Assembly: GCA_023333565.1 (NCBI GenBank)
Contig: JAJKFH010000482.1
Coordinates: 62,001 to 126,000 of the forward strand
DNA length: 64,000 nucleotides
Direction of reading: 5' to 3'
From: Puffinus mauretanicus
Taxonomy: Eukaryota > Chordata > Aves > Procellariiformes > Procellariidae
The notes under the pieces were generated by a model, which worked only from the letters and a program-made list of their open reading frames with translations, made no database searches and was not told the origin of the DNA. Within the stretch, counting starts at the first letter, position 1. Each line of letters begins with the position of its first letter. Positions 32,801 through 41,674 of this stretch are shown here, in pieces. Both the position numbers and the translations under genes were made by a program.

Positions 32801-34873
32801 GCCAGCCCTGACCCCCCTCCTACCCTCAGGTGTGATGAGCTGGTGAGGGCTCAGCCCCCCCTGCCCTGTCCCCGGGTCTGCAGCATCTCTGGCTCTTCTG
32901 GGCTCCTCTGTGCCCACCTCTGCTCTCCGTGTCCCCCCCCCGCACGGGGCAGGCGTAACCGGCCCCCGTCTCCCCTTTCGCCCCCTCCAGAAGATGCTGA
33001 TTTTGGCGGTGGTAGTGGTGCTCTTGCTGGGGATAGTTGCCCTCATCATCGGACTTTCCGTGGGGCTAAACAAGAAATAGCCCCCCAAGGCGGGGGCTGT
33101 GGTCTGTAAGTGTTGGGGGGCAGGGGAGCCCCACCACGGGGCCGGAGCGCCCTGGAGGGCTCAGGGACGGCAGGCAGGCACGGACGGGCTGGCACCTCCA
33201 TCATGCCCTGCCCGGGCTGCTCTGCCCGCCCGTGGGGCTCCGTGTCCCCGTGTCAGGGTCTGGGTCTCCGGTGCTTCGGTTTCTGCTGGGTCTGGGGGTG
33301 CTGAGCTCTGGGTGCTGGGTGCCCGTCGGCTGGTGGCCTCGGGTCTGCGGTGTGCGGGGCTCCATGGTGCTCGGGGGTCTGCAGTGCTCGGGGGTCTGGA
33401 TTTCGGCTCCGTGCTTGGCTGCATGTTCCCCACGTCGGTCTCTGCCGTCCCCGCTCCCTCCGGACCCGCAGGGCCCTGCTGCAGCCCCTCGGCCCCTTCC
33501 CCGCCGGCCCCTCCGGCTGGGGGCTGACATCTCCCCCTTTCCCTCCTCCAGACGCTTCCGACCGTCCCAGCGGCGACGTCTCCCCGCGGGACCCTCCCCG
33601 GCACCGCGGCCCGGCCCCCTCCTCTCCCCGCTTCTCCCGGACCTGCTGCCCTCAGCCCCCGCGTAGCGGCTCCGGCCGGGCCCCGGCTCGGCTCTCCTCC
33701 CCGGAGGGGTCCCATCACCGCCGGCCCGGCCCCTACGGCCCCCGCTGTCCTGCCGGTCCCTGGGGTCTGCCCTTGTCCTCGTGTCCCCCGCGGGAAGGGG
33801 ACAGGACTCAACTATTTATTTTCCTTTCCTGATAAATCAACTTCTCCTGGTCCCCCATCTCTTGCCCCGGGGGGAGTGAGGGGGGCCGGGGGCCGTGCTG
33901 GCACCGCGGGGATGTGGCAGCCGGTGCCACGGTCCCAGCGAGAGGAGACGAGGTGCCCCGCTCGGGGCAGGCGAGGGCCGGACCCTCACCCGCACGGGCG
34001 TCCCGGGAGGACGAGGGACGGGGATACGGTCAGGACAGGGCGTTTGGTGGCACCAGGCTGGCTGCGCTTTGCTGTCCCCCCGTGCCGCGGCAGACGGAGC
34101 CGCCGGGGACCTGGTCCCCTCTTGGCCTTGATGTCTGTGACTGGCACGTCCCCGACGCCGACTGCCCCGGCGCTGAGGGGAGCCGGGGCGGGAGGACGCG
34201 GCGGTCGCGGTTATTTAATTGCCGTTCCAATAAAGATCCCTGCCGATGCCCGCCCTGCGCCTCTCCTCTCCGTGCACAACGCGATGCCGGGGCGCTGCGG
34301 GGACAAGCGGGGTGCTGGCACCCCAGACACCCAAAATGGGGTGAGGGGGGGCTGCCCCTGGGCTGAGCACGGCTCCGGCTCGGCTCACGGTGGCCGTGGC
34401 ATCACGGCCGGGCTGGTGGCTTTGGCTGAGGACCCAGGGTCTGGCACCGGTCCCGGTTTTCGGGTGCTGTAGCCAAGCAGCCCCTCGGGGTGGAGACGTG
34501 ACAGGGGGAGCACAGGGCTGGGGACACCCCCAAACCCTACAGGCTCTGCCAGGCCGGGCCGGATCATCTTCCCCCACGGTTTTGGGTAAGTCACGGCGAC
34601 GGGGACGTGTCCCCCCCCAAGCGCTGGCGCTTGGCCGCCTGTCCCAAGGGGGACACAGCCACATCCCGGTGCTCCGCAGGACCAGCTCACACCTGCCCCG
34701 CTGCCTCCCCCGCCCCTGTCCCTGTCCCTTGTCCCCCCTCCCCAGCCCCGTGCCACCCGCGGCCCTGCCTCACGGCCCCTCTCTCCCCCGTGCAGAAGAA
34801 GATCATGATCATGTTGTGCTGCATCATCCTCGCCATCATCTTGGCTGCCAGCATCGGGAGCATCTTCGCCTGA
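26821..34873 (+). CDS. STX3: Syntaxin-3, plasma-membrane t-SNARE with alternative C-termini
   Basis: Exons: 26821-26850, 28247-28327, 28408-28507, 28626-28700, 28832-28899, 29899-30007, 30702-30771 (damaged), 30852-30983 (damaged). Then come either 32122-32232 plus 32991-33080 (form A, ending GLSVGLNKK) or 32339-32449 plus 34796-34873 (form B, ending AASIGSIFA). Intact, the protein is about 290 aa, the syntaxin norm. The order is an N-terminal peptide ([10 protein letters not shown]), the three-helix Habc domain, the SNARE motif (split across exon 8 and the alternative exon), and a C-terminal membrane anchor. Syntaxin-3 directs apical fusion in epithelia, and form B drives ribbon-synapse exocytosis in retina. 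Exons 7 and 8 carry indels against the family consensus, while the exons on both sides are clean. AATAAA at 34229 serves form A and AATAAA at 35592 serves form B. Confidence 0.93.
26935..27250. repeat. Minisatellite in STX3 intron 1, 49-bp unit, about 7 copies
   Basis: The landmark GTGTCACGGGGATGG recurs at 26954, 27002, 27051, 27100, 27149 and 27198, in steps of 48-49 bp. It lies about 90 bp after the exon 1 donor. Confidence 0.9.
28925..29898. repeat. Minisatellite filling STX3 intron 5, 80-bp unit, about 12 copies
   Basis: The landmark GAGGTGCCAT recurs at 28961, 29041, 29121, 29201, 29281, 29363, 29443, 29523, 29603, 29684, 29765 and 29846. The array fills nearly the whole intron. Each unit contains TCCCCAGCACTGGGTCCTG, a close copy of the true exon 6 acceptor and exon start (TCCCCAG|CACTCGGTCCTG at 29892). 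The last units also share the following TGTCCC. Confidence 0.95.
30065..30640. repeat. Minisatellite in STX3 intron 6, about 41-bp unit
   Basis: About 13 copies of a unit containing ACAGACCCCACCCCTTTGGC and AAAGTGGGTGGAGCCAGG, at roughly 41-42 bp spacing (for example 30111, 30153, 30195). Copies degrade with many single-base gaps after about 30300. Confidence 0.88.
31000..31720. repeat. Minisatellite in STX3 intron 8, GGGACCTGTGCATG-type units
   Basis: About 20 irregular units carrying GGGACCTGTGCATGGG with GCTGCA and ACGAGCA linkers, 25-45 bp apart. The left part has many small length differences. From about 31560 rightward the units are clean. Confidence 0.85.
32122..32232 (+). other. STX3: STX3 alternative exon 9a (SNARE motif C-terminal half, form A)
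   Basis: 111 nt, CAG|GGTGGG to AAG|GTGGGT, encoding [13 protein letters not shown] and ending QYQGQARK. Same length and phase as 9b, 106 bp downstream. The heptad pattern around the ionic layer continues from exon 8. Confidence 0.85.
32339..32449 (+). other. STX3: STX3 alternative exon 9b (SNARE motif C-terminal half, form B)
   Basis: 111 nt, TAG|GGAGCC to AGG|GTGAGA, encoding [17 protein letters not shown] and ending YQSEARR. It matches the retinal syntaxin-3B segment I recall from mammals. Because both 9a and 9b are in the same phase, they must be used alternatively: including both would duplicate half of the SNARE helix. Confidence 0.85.
32991..33080 (+). other. STX3: STX3 terminal exon 10a (membrane anchor A)
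   Basis: Begins after CTCCAG and encodes [18 protein letters not shown], ending GLSVGLNKK before TAG. This is the widely expressed anchor, with a 3' UTR running to AATAAA at 34229-34234. Confidence 0.85.
34229..34234 (+). terminator. Proximal STX3 polyadenylation signal AATAAA
   Basis: A canonical hexamer about 1.15 kb after the exon 10a stop codon. Using it would remove exon 10b, so 3'-end choice and splice-form choice are linked. Confidence 0.7.
34796..34873 (+). other. STX3: STX3 terminal exon 10b (membrane anchor B)
   Basis: Begins after GTGCAG and encodes [17 protein letters not shown], ending SIGSIFA before TGA. This is the syntaxin-3B anchor. Its transcript ends at AATAAA 35592-35597. 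Confidence 0.87.
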
Positions 34874-35591
34874 GACCCCCGCCCGCTGCCCTCCAGGTGA
34901 CCGGGCGCACGGCGGGAGGGTGGCAGGCGGGGTCCCCAGTACCGCCCCACACCCGGGGGGCGGGTTTGGGCCTCGGTGGGGTTGGGCTGGGTGGGATTCA
35001 CCCCGTTTGGACTTGCCAGCACGTCCGTGAGGCGCCGGCAGAGCCCCGGACGTCCCCAGGCAGCTGTGTCAGGGAGGGATGGGGACAGCCGCAGCGGTGG
35101 GAACCGCATCCCCTTCCTCAGCGGTGCCTCATCTTCCTCCCCGTTGCAGGTGGCCTTTCCCCCTCCTGCCCCACCGCCCGGATGATCCCGCCTGCGGCTC
35201 CAGCCATCGGAGAGACCCCGACCGCCGGCCCCGGGACCCGCCTGCCAAGCCCGGAGGACATCCCTCCACTGCAGCCCGCGCGTCCCCGGCGCAGTGGAGA
35301 CCACCTGCCCTGCTCCCCCTTTCCCCCCCACCGCCGGGCGAACACCCCAAGGTCCCTCCTCGCTCCCCATTTGGCCGACGGTCAGCGGCCCCCGCGAAAA
35401 GCAGCCCCCTCCTCGGCGGCACAGAGGAGCCGCGTTCCTCCCCGGGGCAGCGTGCGGACGACGTAGAGGGCTCTGCCTTGCTCGGGGTGGAAGGAGGAGC
35501 CTCCCTCTTCGCTCGGAGCTCGTCTGCGGCGACTTCTCTGCCTCGCCGGCTCTTCCGATGTGCAGCCACCCGCGCCGGAGCCCTCCTCGTG

Positions 35592-35597
35592 AATAAA
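35592..35597 (+). terminator. Distal STX3 polyadenylation signal AATAAA
   Basis: A canonical hexamer about 720 bp after the exon 10b stop. It is only about 160 bp from the opposing MRPL16 signal, so the two genes end tail to tail. Confidence 0.75.
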
Positions 35598-35759
35598 GAG
35601 CTCACCCACGCTCTGCTCCGGGGTGCTGCGTCGGGGATGGGGGGGTGTCTCAGCAGCGGGAGACAAACCCTGATACACGCATCACCCTCCGGGACGCTCC
35701 TGGCCCCGTGTTTGCGCCTCCAAAAACCACAGCGACCGATGCAGGTTCTTGTGGGAAGG

Positions 35760-35765
35760 TTTAAT
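35760..35765 (-). terminator. MRPL16 polyadenylation signal (ATTAAA on minus)
   Basis: Lies 28 nt after the MRPL16 stop codon, so the 3' UTR is extremely short. Confidence 0.6.
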
Positions 35766-35792
35766 TAAGGCGGCCCCCTCCCCAGCTGCTCG

Positions 35793-37463
35793 TTACACCC
35801 TGTGTTTCAGGAAGAATTTGCCCCAGTAGCGTCCCTTTAGCTGCAGGTCGTAGGGGCTGAGGTACTTGCGCATCCCCAGCATGTTGGAGGTGACGACGCG
35901 CTCGAAGGTCCAGGGGTTTTGGTTGTTGAGCCTCTTCTCCTCTTCCTCCTGTCGCATCTGCTGGAGGCCGTCGCGGCTGACGGGGACGGCGGGGAAGGGC
36001 AGTTTCTTGGCCACCTGCGTGAGGAAGGGCTTCACCTCCCCAAACTCGCAGCGTCCGCCTACTTCCACCACCAGACGTCCGCTCTTCACCGCCGTCACGT
36101 AGTGGTCGATGGGGCCCTTGCCGCCCCCCATGCGGTGTCCCAGGCTTTTCCGCGTCACCGGTTTGTAAGGGGCCGGCACGCGCCAGATGGCGAACATGGT
36201 CTTGGGGTCCATGGCGCGGCCGATGGTCAGGCGGATCATCTCGAAGTGGCCCCAGTGGAGGTACCCACCCCCCAAGGCCTGTGGGAGAAGGACGGGGTCA
36301 CCCCAGGGACCGGGCGCTGGTGGGACGAGGGGGACAGAGGTTCCTCTCCTGCCCTGCGCTGGCAGCCATCCCCCCCACCCTTCACGTGCGCTTTTGGCGG
36401 GGGAGCAGCCTCGCTGAGGACGTCTCAAAGCTGCCTTTCCAATTTAAGCTCGGTGTTATGTTCCTTATCCCCTCTCTGGGGAAACTGAGGCCCTTCCTGA
36501 TGGAGGCAGCTCAGTCAATCCAGCTTTTCGGAGCCGGTTTGGGACCGGTCCCCTCCGGTTGCCGGTTTGTTTGGTGTTTTCACCACCCACGGGAAGGCTC
36601 AGCACCAGAGGGGGGTCTCCAGCCTGGGGGTGCCCAGCTCCTGCCCCCTCCCCACCTCCCACCCAAGCTGCCCAAACGCAGCCCCCAGCCCCTCCGGGCT
36701 CCCCCCTTGCCACCCCCTTGGCTCCGGTTGGGGGGAGCAGGGCCCCATCCCGCTCACCAGGATCCCGTACTGCCCCTGGGTGAAGTCGGTGGCCACCTGG
36801 GCCGGGCCACGGATGTCACGCAGCCGCCGGGGCTCCCGCCTGACCTTGGGCACTGCCGGGACCTTGTCCATGAACTTCAGCTTTGTCTTCTCCGGGAGGG
36901 TGATACCTGCCGGGGGACACGCATGTCAGGGTCACCGGCCCCGGTGCAGGGGAGCACGGGCGGCAGCAGATTGGGGGGTGCCCCCGCAAATTGGGGGATG
37001 CCCCTGCCATCCCCGTGGGGGGAGTTCTCCCCTCGCGTGTCCCCCTTACCGCTGTAGTCCGGGGGTAGCACGTACTTCTTGAGGCCCGCCCGGGGGACGG
37101 TGACACCGCCGGGACCTGGGGGACAGAGCCGGGGCTCAGAGCGGGGCCTGATGCACCGGGAGGGGGGCCCGGGGGCGGCCCCGCTTCCCGGGAGCGGCTC
37201 CAAGAGCGTCGAGAGGGATCGCCCCTCCCCGCACCCCAACATCCCCCCCACGGCCACCACAGCTGACCCGGGAGTCCCAGACCCGGTTAATGCGGGAGCG
37301 GGCCCGGGCGTCCCGATGTCAGAGCTCCCCCCCCCCCGCCCCCGCCGGGACCCAGGCACCCGGACACGCTCCCCCCGGGCAGCCGGCGGCCCCGCGGAGC
37401 GCTGCCCGGGCTCCCCTGACCTCCTCCAGCCGGGAGCGACGGCGGGAGCCGCCATCGCCACAT
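35793..37463 (-). CDS. MRPL16: Mitochondrial large ribosomal subunit protein uL16m
   Basis: Four coding exons: 37463-37421, 37115-37050, 36906-36758 and 36278-35793, giving 247 aa (human about 251). I chose the ATG at 37463 ([15 protein letters not shown]) because it keeps phase and resembles the human start MWR. A second ATG 8 nt downstream (MAAPAV) breaks the frame after splicing. The N-terminus is a basic mitochondrial presequence. The core carries the uL16 hallmarks [19 protein letters not shown] and [13 protein letters not shown]. uL16m sits by the peptidyl-transferase centre and A-site tRNA in the mitoribosome. The donor of exon 1 (GAG|GTCAGG) is weak but fits the phase. Confidence 0.93.
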
Positions 37464-37805
37464 CGCCGGGCCGCGCCGCCGCCCGGCCGGAAGTGCCTGT
37501 AGGGCGCCGCCATGGGGTCCTCCCCTGGAGCCGCCCGGCGGGGGACACTTCCGGTAGAGCGATCCGTCCCTCCGATGCACCCGAGAAACGCGGACGAGAA
37601 CATGAGTTCCGGGAGGGCCCAGCGCGGCGGAATCCACCCTCCCCTGTCCCTCCACGACGTCGCCCGCGATCCCCCACCCCGTGCCGGGCATGGGTCCCCG
37701 CCGGGCAGGCTCACCCCCCGCCTCGGTGTCCCCTGGAGGGATGGAGGGGCCGCGGGGCACCGCCGCCTCACACACACACACACGGATCTGTGTTGCAAAT
37801 GGCTC

Positions 37806-37811
37806 TTTATT
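37806..37811 (-). terminator. CBLIF-like polyadenylation signal (AATAAA on minus)
   Basis: Lies 45 nt after the stop codon of the cobalamin-binding gene. A short (CA)n tract follows at 37769-37783. Confidence 0.8.
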
Positions 37812-37855
37812 CCCTTCATGGCGGGCCCGGCGGGGCCGGGCCTCCCTCGGCGGCT

Positions 37856-39906
37856 TCAGTAGGTGCTGAAAACAGCCTGGACGTGCTCCCCGTCCTGCGG
37901 CTTGTAGGTGCCGACCCCTGCGGCGAAGGGACAGGCGTGAGGCCGGAGCGCCGCGGCCCCCCGCGCCCCCCGCCCCGGGCTGCCCACCTTCCTGCAGGGC
38001 GTCCCCGCCGCTGAGGAACTGCCAGTAGGTCCTGTCGGCCGGGTTGGCGGCCAGCCCGTGGATGGAGACCACCATGGGACCCCAGGACGTCTGCTTCGTC
38101 TGGAAGCTGCCGGGGAGGGCAGGACAGGGCTCAGGGCTCGGTCGGGGGGGATGCCCTGGTCCCCCCCCACCCCGGCCCCTCTGGCTCTCACCTAAAGATG
38201 TCGGGTTTCTCCGCCGCCGCCACCTGCAGCACCCGGAGCAGCGTGGAGCCGGCGGGGACCCTCACCGAGGTGGTGTAGGTGAAGTGCCTTCCCTGCAGCT
38301 TGTTGATGATGGAGTAGTGCACCGTGATGGGGGCTGTTGGCAGGGGAGAGGGGCAGGGTGGGCGCCCGGCACAGGGGGCAGGAAGGGGCTGGGAGCATCG
38401 TCCCTGCGGGGTCTGGGGGTGCTCCAGGCGGCCGTACCTCTGTGAACCCCCGTTGTTTCCTCCAGCTCTGGGGACAGGGACAGCTGGAGGCTCGGGGACA
38501 CGCTGGCGCTGGCAGTGCAGTCCAGGCCAGCCGCTTCCAGGTAGGATCTGCCCACCAGGGCAGGCAGGACCTGGGCGATGGCCATGGGCTGCTGGTAGTC
38601 ATGGCTGTACACCACGGAGAAGGCCTGGGCGCAGTCCCATTCCCGTGGGGCGTAAAACTTGCCCGTGGCCACCAGCGCCTGCGGAGAAGGCGGAAGGCGG
38701 CATGAGGAGCCCCGGGAATGGGACCAGGCGGCCGCAGTGCCACAGCCACCCGCCGTACCTGCAGGGCCAGCCCCATGCTGTAGATGTTCCCGATCATGCC
38801 ATCCCCCTTCTCCTGCTCATCGAGGAAGCCGTTGGTCACCGTCGACAGTGCCTCCCAGAGCAGCTCCCGCACATCATGGAGCTCCGTCTGGCCGTACGTG
38901 CACACCAGCGCCAGCGCCGCCACGGCACGGGTGTCTGCGAGATCCCGGCGTCACTGCCAAGCCCACCGGGGCAGCGCTGCCGGGAGCGGGGTTTTGCCAG
39001 TGGAGGGGACGCAGTCCCTTACCCACGGAGAGGTGGCTCTCGGGGCTCAGCACCTGCTTGGCCAGGACCACAGATGGCCCTTGGTAGCCGTCCGCTCCCG
39101 CCAGGCACAGGCCCAGGGCGTCCAGGCTCACGCCGTACAGGGTGGTTTTCGGGATGCCCTCCGCCTCTGCCAAGCAAAGTGCGGTGAGCTGACGAGGGGC
39201 CGGGGCGCGGGGAGGGTGACACCTCCCTGGGCACCCCGGGTCCTCCCTCCCGTACCCAGGCTGGCCATCTCCTCGTCCGTTTTCTGCTGCAGGACGCGGA
39301 GGAGGTCGAGGGTCTGCCCCAGGGCCTGGACACGCTGGGGGTTCTGGCAGGAGGAGAGGAGGGCGAGCACGTACAGAGCCACCTCTCCCGAGGTCATGTC
39401 TGCGGGGACAAGAGAGCAGCTGGGGCGCACGGCGGGGCCGGGACCTGGCACCGGTACCCGTACCGGCACTGGCACGGGTACTGGGTCTGCTGGGACCGGG
39501 TGCCGCGGCAGGGGTGCACCTCCCGCCTCTCCTTACCTTTCTGGGCTCTCTCCACGGCCTCCTCCTGTAGCTGGTGGAGCAGCCACTTGTGGGTGTTACT
39601 GCCGGTGGCCCCGGCCAGGTTCATGGCCAGCAGGACGCTGGGGTTCGGCGGCTCGTCCATCTTGACGGAGTCCTCCAGGCGCTGCAGCATCTTGGAGACC
39701 AGTTCGTGCGGGGCGACTGGAAGATAGAGGGGCCACCGGGGCGGGAGGTCACCGAGGACCCCACGTCCCCTCCACGCAGCCCCTCACAGGGCCACCGATC
39801 CCTCTCCGGTGCCTCCGCGGGAGGGCTGACGCTCACCGCAGCCCTGCGCGGCCGTGCCGCCTGCCAGGGCCAGCAGGAGCCCGATGCCAAAAGCCACGCC
39901 GAGCAT
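37856..39906 (-). CDS. CBLIF: Cobalamin-binding protein, intrinsic factor / haptocorrin type
   Basis: Nine coding exons: 39906-39837, 39716-39537, 39399-39256, 39166-39023, 38934-38759, 38678-38438, 38333-38192, 38106-37988 and 37917-37856, giving 425 aa. A signal peptide (MLGVAFGIGLLLALAGG) is followed by the alpha/alpha-barrel domain (PNPSVLLAMNLAGA, GDGMIGNIYSMGLALQ) and a C-terminal beta domain with TYWQFLSGGDALQEG. These are features of the vitamin B12 carriers CBLIF, TCN1 and TCN2. The secreted protein binds cobalamin in the gut or body fluids. Gene order (next to MRPL16) and the TYWQFLSG motif favour CBLIF. TCN1, its tandem neighbour in mammals, is the alternative. Only one copy is present here, so it may be the undivided ancestor of both. 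Confidence 0.85.
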
Positions 39907-40137
39907 CCTCTCGTCCTCGGGGCAAGCGGATCCACTCAGGCCGGCAGAGTCCCGTGGGCACTCGTATCTCCGGGTGTCCTCCCTGCTTTTAGCTGCTCCC
40001 GGTGCCTTTCTCCGGTCACCTGCCCTCCCACAGCCTCGCACTGCCAAGCGCCGCCAGCTTATCTGCATGCCCGAAGGTGTCAAATAGAGTTGAAGGGTCA
40101 CGGCTGCGGGGACAGTAATTTTTCCATTTGAGATCAC
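39907..40137. other. Upstream region of the cobalamin-binding gene
   Basis: No CpG island and no clear TATA box at a suitable distance. Nothing else is recognisable before the CR1 remnant. Confidence 0.4.
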
Positions 40138-40920
40138 CGATGACCAGTTGTACCAGTTAAATGTCCCTGAGCCTGCGGGGCTGGATGGGATTCATCCCCG
40201 GGTCCTGAAGGAGCTGGTGGGTGTCACAGCAGGACCCCCCACCCCCGCCTCAATCACCTACCCAAGGTCCTGGGTGCCCGGGGAGGTCCCCGCGGGCTTG
40301 GCGTCAGCCGTGTCCCTATTTACAAAAAAGGGCTGGTCCTTCCCAGGGAACGGCAGCCCCGTCCCTCCAACCTCAGTACCCGGAACAGTGGTGGAGGAGG
40401 TCAGCCTGGGTGCTATCGAAGAGCGTTTAAAGGACGATGCCATCACCAGGCACGGTCAGCACGGGTTGAGAAAGGGAAATTCCTGTCTAACTGGTTCGAT
40501 ATCCTGCTACGATAAGGTCACCCCCCCCCTCGGGGATGACGGGAAGGGGCTGGATGTTGGTTTTTCTGGATTTTGGTAAAGCTTTTGAACCTGACCCTCA
40601 CAGCATCCTGCTGGAGAAGGTGTCCAGCTGGGAGGGGAGCAGGTACAGGGTGCGCTGGGTGAAGGACTGGCTGGACGGGGCTCAAAGGGGTGGAGGGAAT
40701 GGGGCTGCAGCTGGCTGCAGACCAGTCACTGCGGTTCAGCGCACCCTTAGCCAGTCTGCGGTCGATACCAAACTGGGAGGTGCTGGTGACTCTCTCAAGG
40801 GACAAAAACCCTGCGGCTGGATGGGAGCGTCGGTCAACGGCAGGAAATTTAACAAGAATAAAAGCCGGATTCTGCTCCGGGGACAGAGTGCGCTGGCGGG
40901 GACCTTCCTTACCAGCGTGG
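40138..40920 (+). mobile_element. Degenerate CR1 LINE, internal reverse-transcriptase segment
   Basis: The + strand still shows diluted CR1 RT motifs in order: GLDGIHPRVLKEL, PGEVPAG, then HGLRKGNSCL and SILLEKV, and finally RWVKDWLDGAQR and DTKLGG. Several frameshifts and stops separate them. The 3' end is missing. It is clearly older than the copy at 15376. Confidence 0.85.
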
Positions 40921-41674
40921 GTGACCACGTAGCGGCCGCGGTTACGCAGCCGCTCTGCCTCCAGCGCTGCGCTCCGGGCAGGGGCAACCGTGGGGCGAGC
41001 AGATGGGGGGGCTTGGGGGCAGCTCTGGGTCCACCGACCTGGTCATCTCCTGCCCCAGGCTGCTCACCACGGGGGCTACAGGGGTGTCACGGGCTCCCGC
41101 GGGGGCAGAGGGTCCGGCCAGTGCCAGGACCAGCCCTGCCTGTCACCCCTTCCCCTGCCTGGAGGGCAGGGGGGGTCCCCGGAGGCAGCCGGGATGGGAA
41201 GGGCAGGTTTGGAGGTCCCTGGGTGAGCCGTGTGCCCCCTCGTCCCAGCACAGCCCGAGGGACAGGGGTCAGTGTCCCTCTGTGCCTCAGTTTCCCCAGA
41301 GGCTCTGCAGTGGGAGGGTGCCCCAAGGACATGCTCGTCACCCTGCGTGCGAGGGCCAGCCTGCTTTTGGGGTGAGGAGAGATGGCCAGAGATTGACCCC
41401 CCCACCTTCTCCATCACCCCCCAGGCAGGGGCGGGGACCAGGACCAGGGGAAGGAGCAGGGCCGGGGCAAGGACAGGGACAGGGACCCTGGCCCTCGGTT
41501 TGCCCCCGGGAGGAGGAGAGCTCTGCGGAGACGGGCCCCAGGTGGGTGCGAGGGGCTGGGCGTGGGGCTGCAGGGACCACCCGGCCTCCCATTGGGAGAG
41601 CTGCGGCCGCCGACCTTGGCCCAGGTGTAAAAGCCATCAGCGGAGGCTGCCCCTCCTCTTCCTCCTCCATCACG
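40921..41674. other. Region upstream of the ZP3-like gene
   Basis: G/C-rich, with no recognisable exon. Positions 41420-41490 hold a purine-rich GGGACCAGGAC-type simple repeat. Confidence 0.4.

Noticed and set aside
37453..37455. ATG at 37455 as the MRPL16 start
   Set aside because: It is out of phase with exon 2 after splicing. The ATG 8 nt upstream gives an MWR start as in human and a correct total phase.
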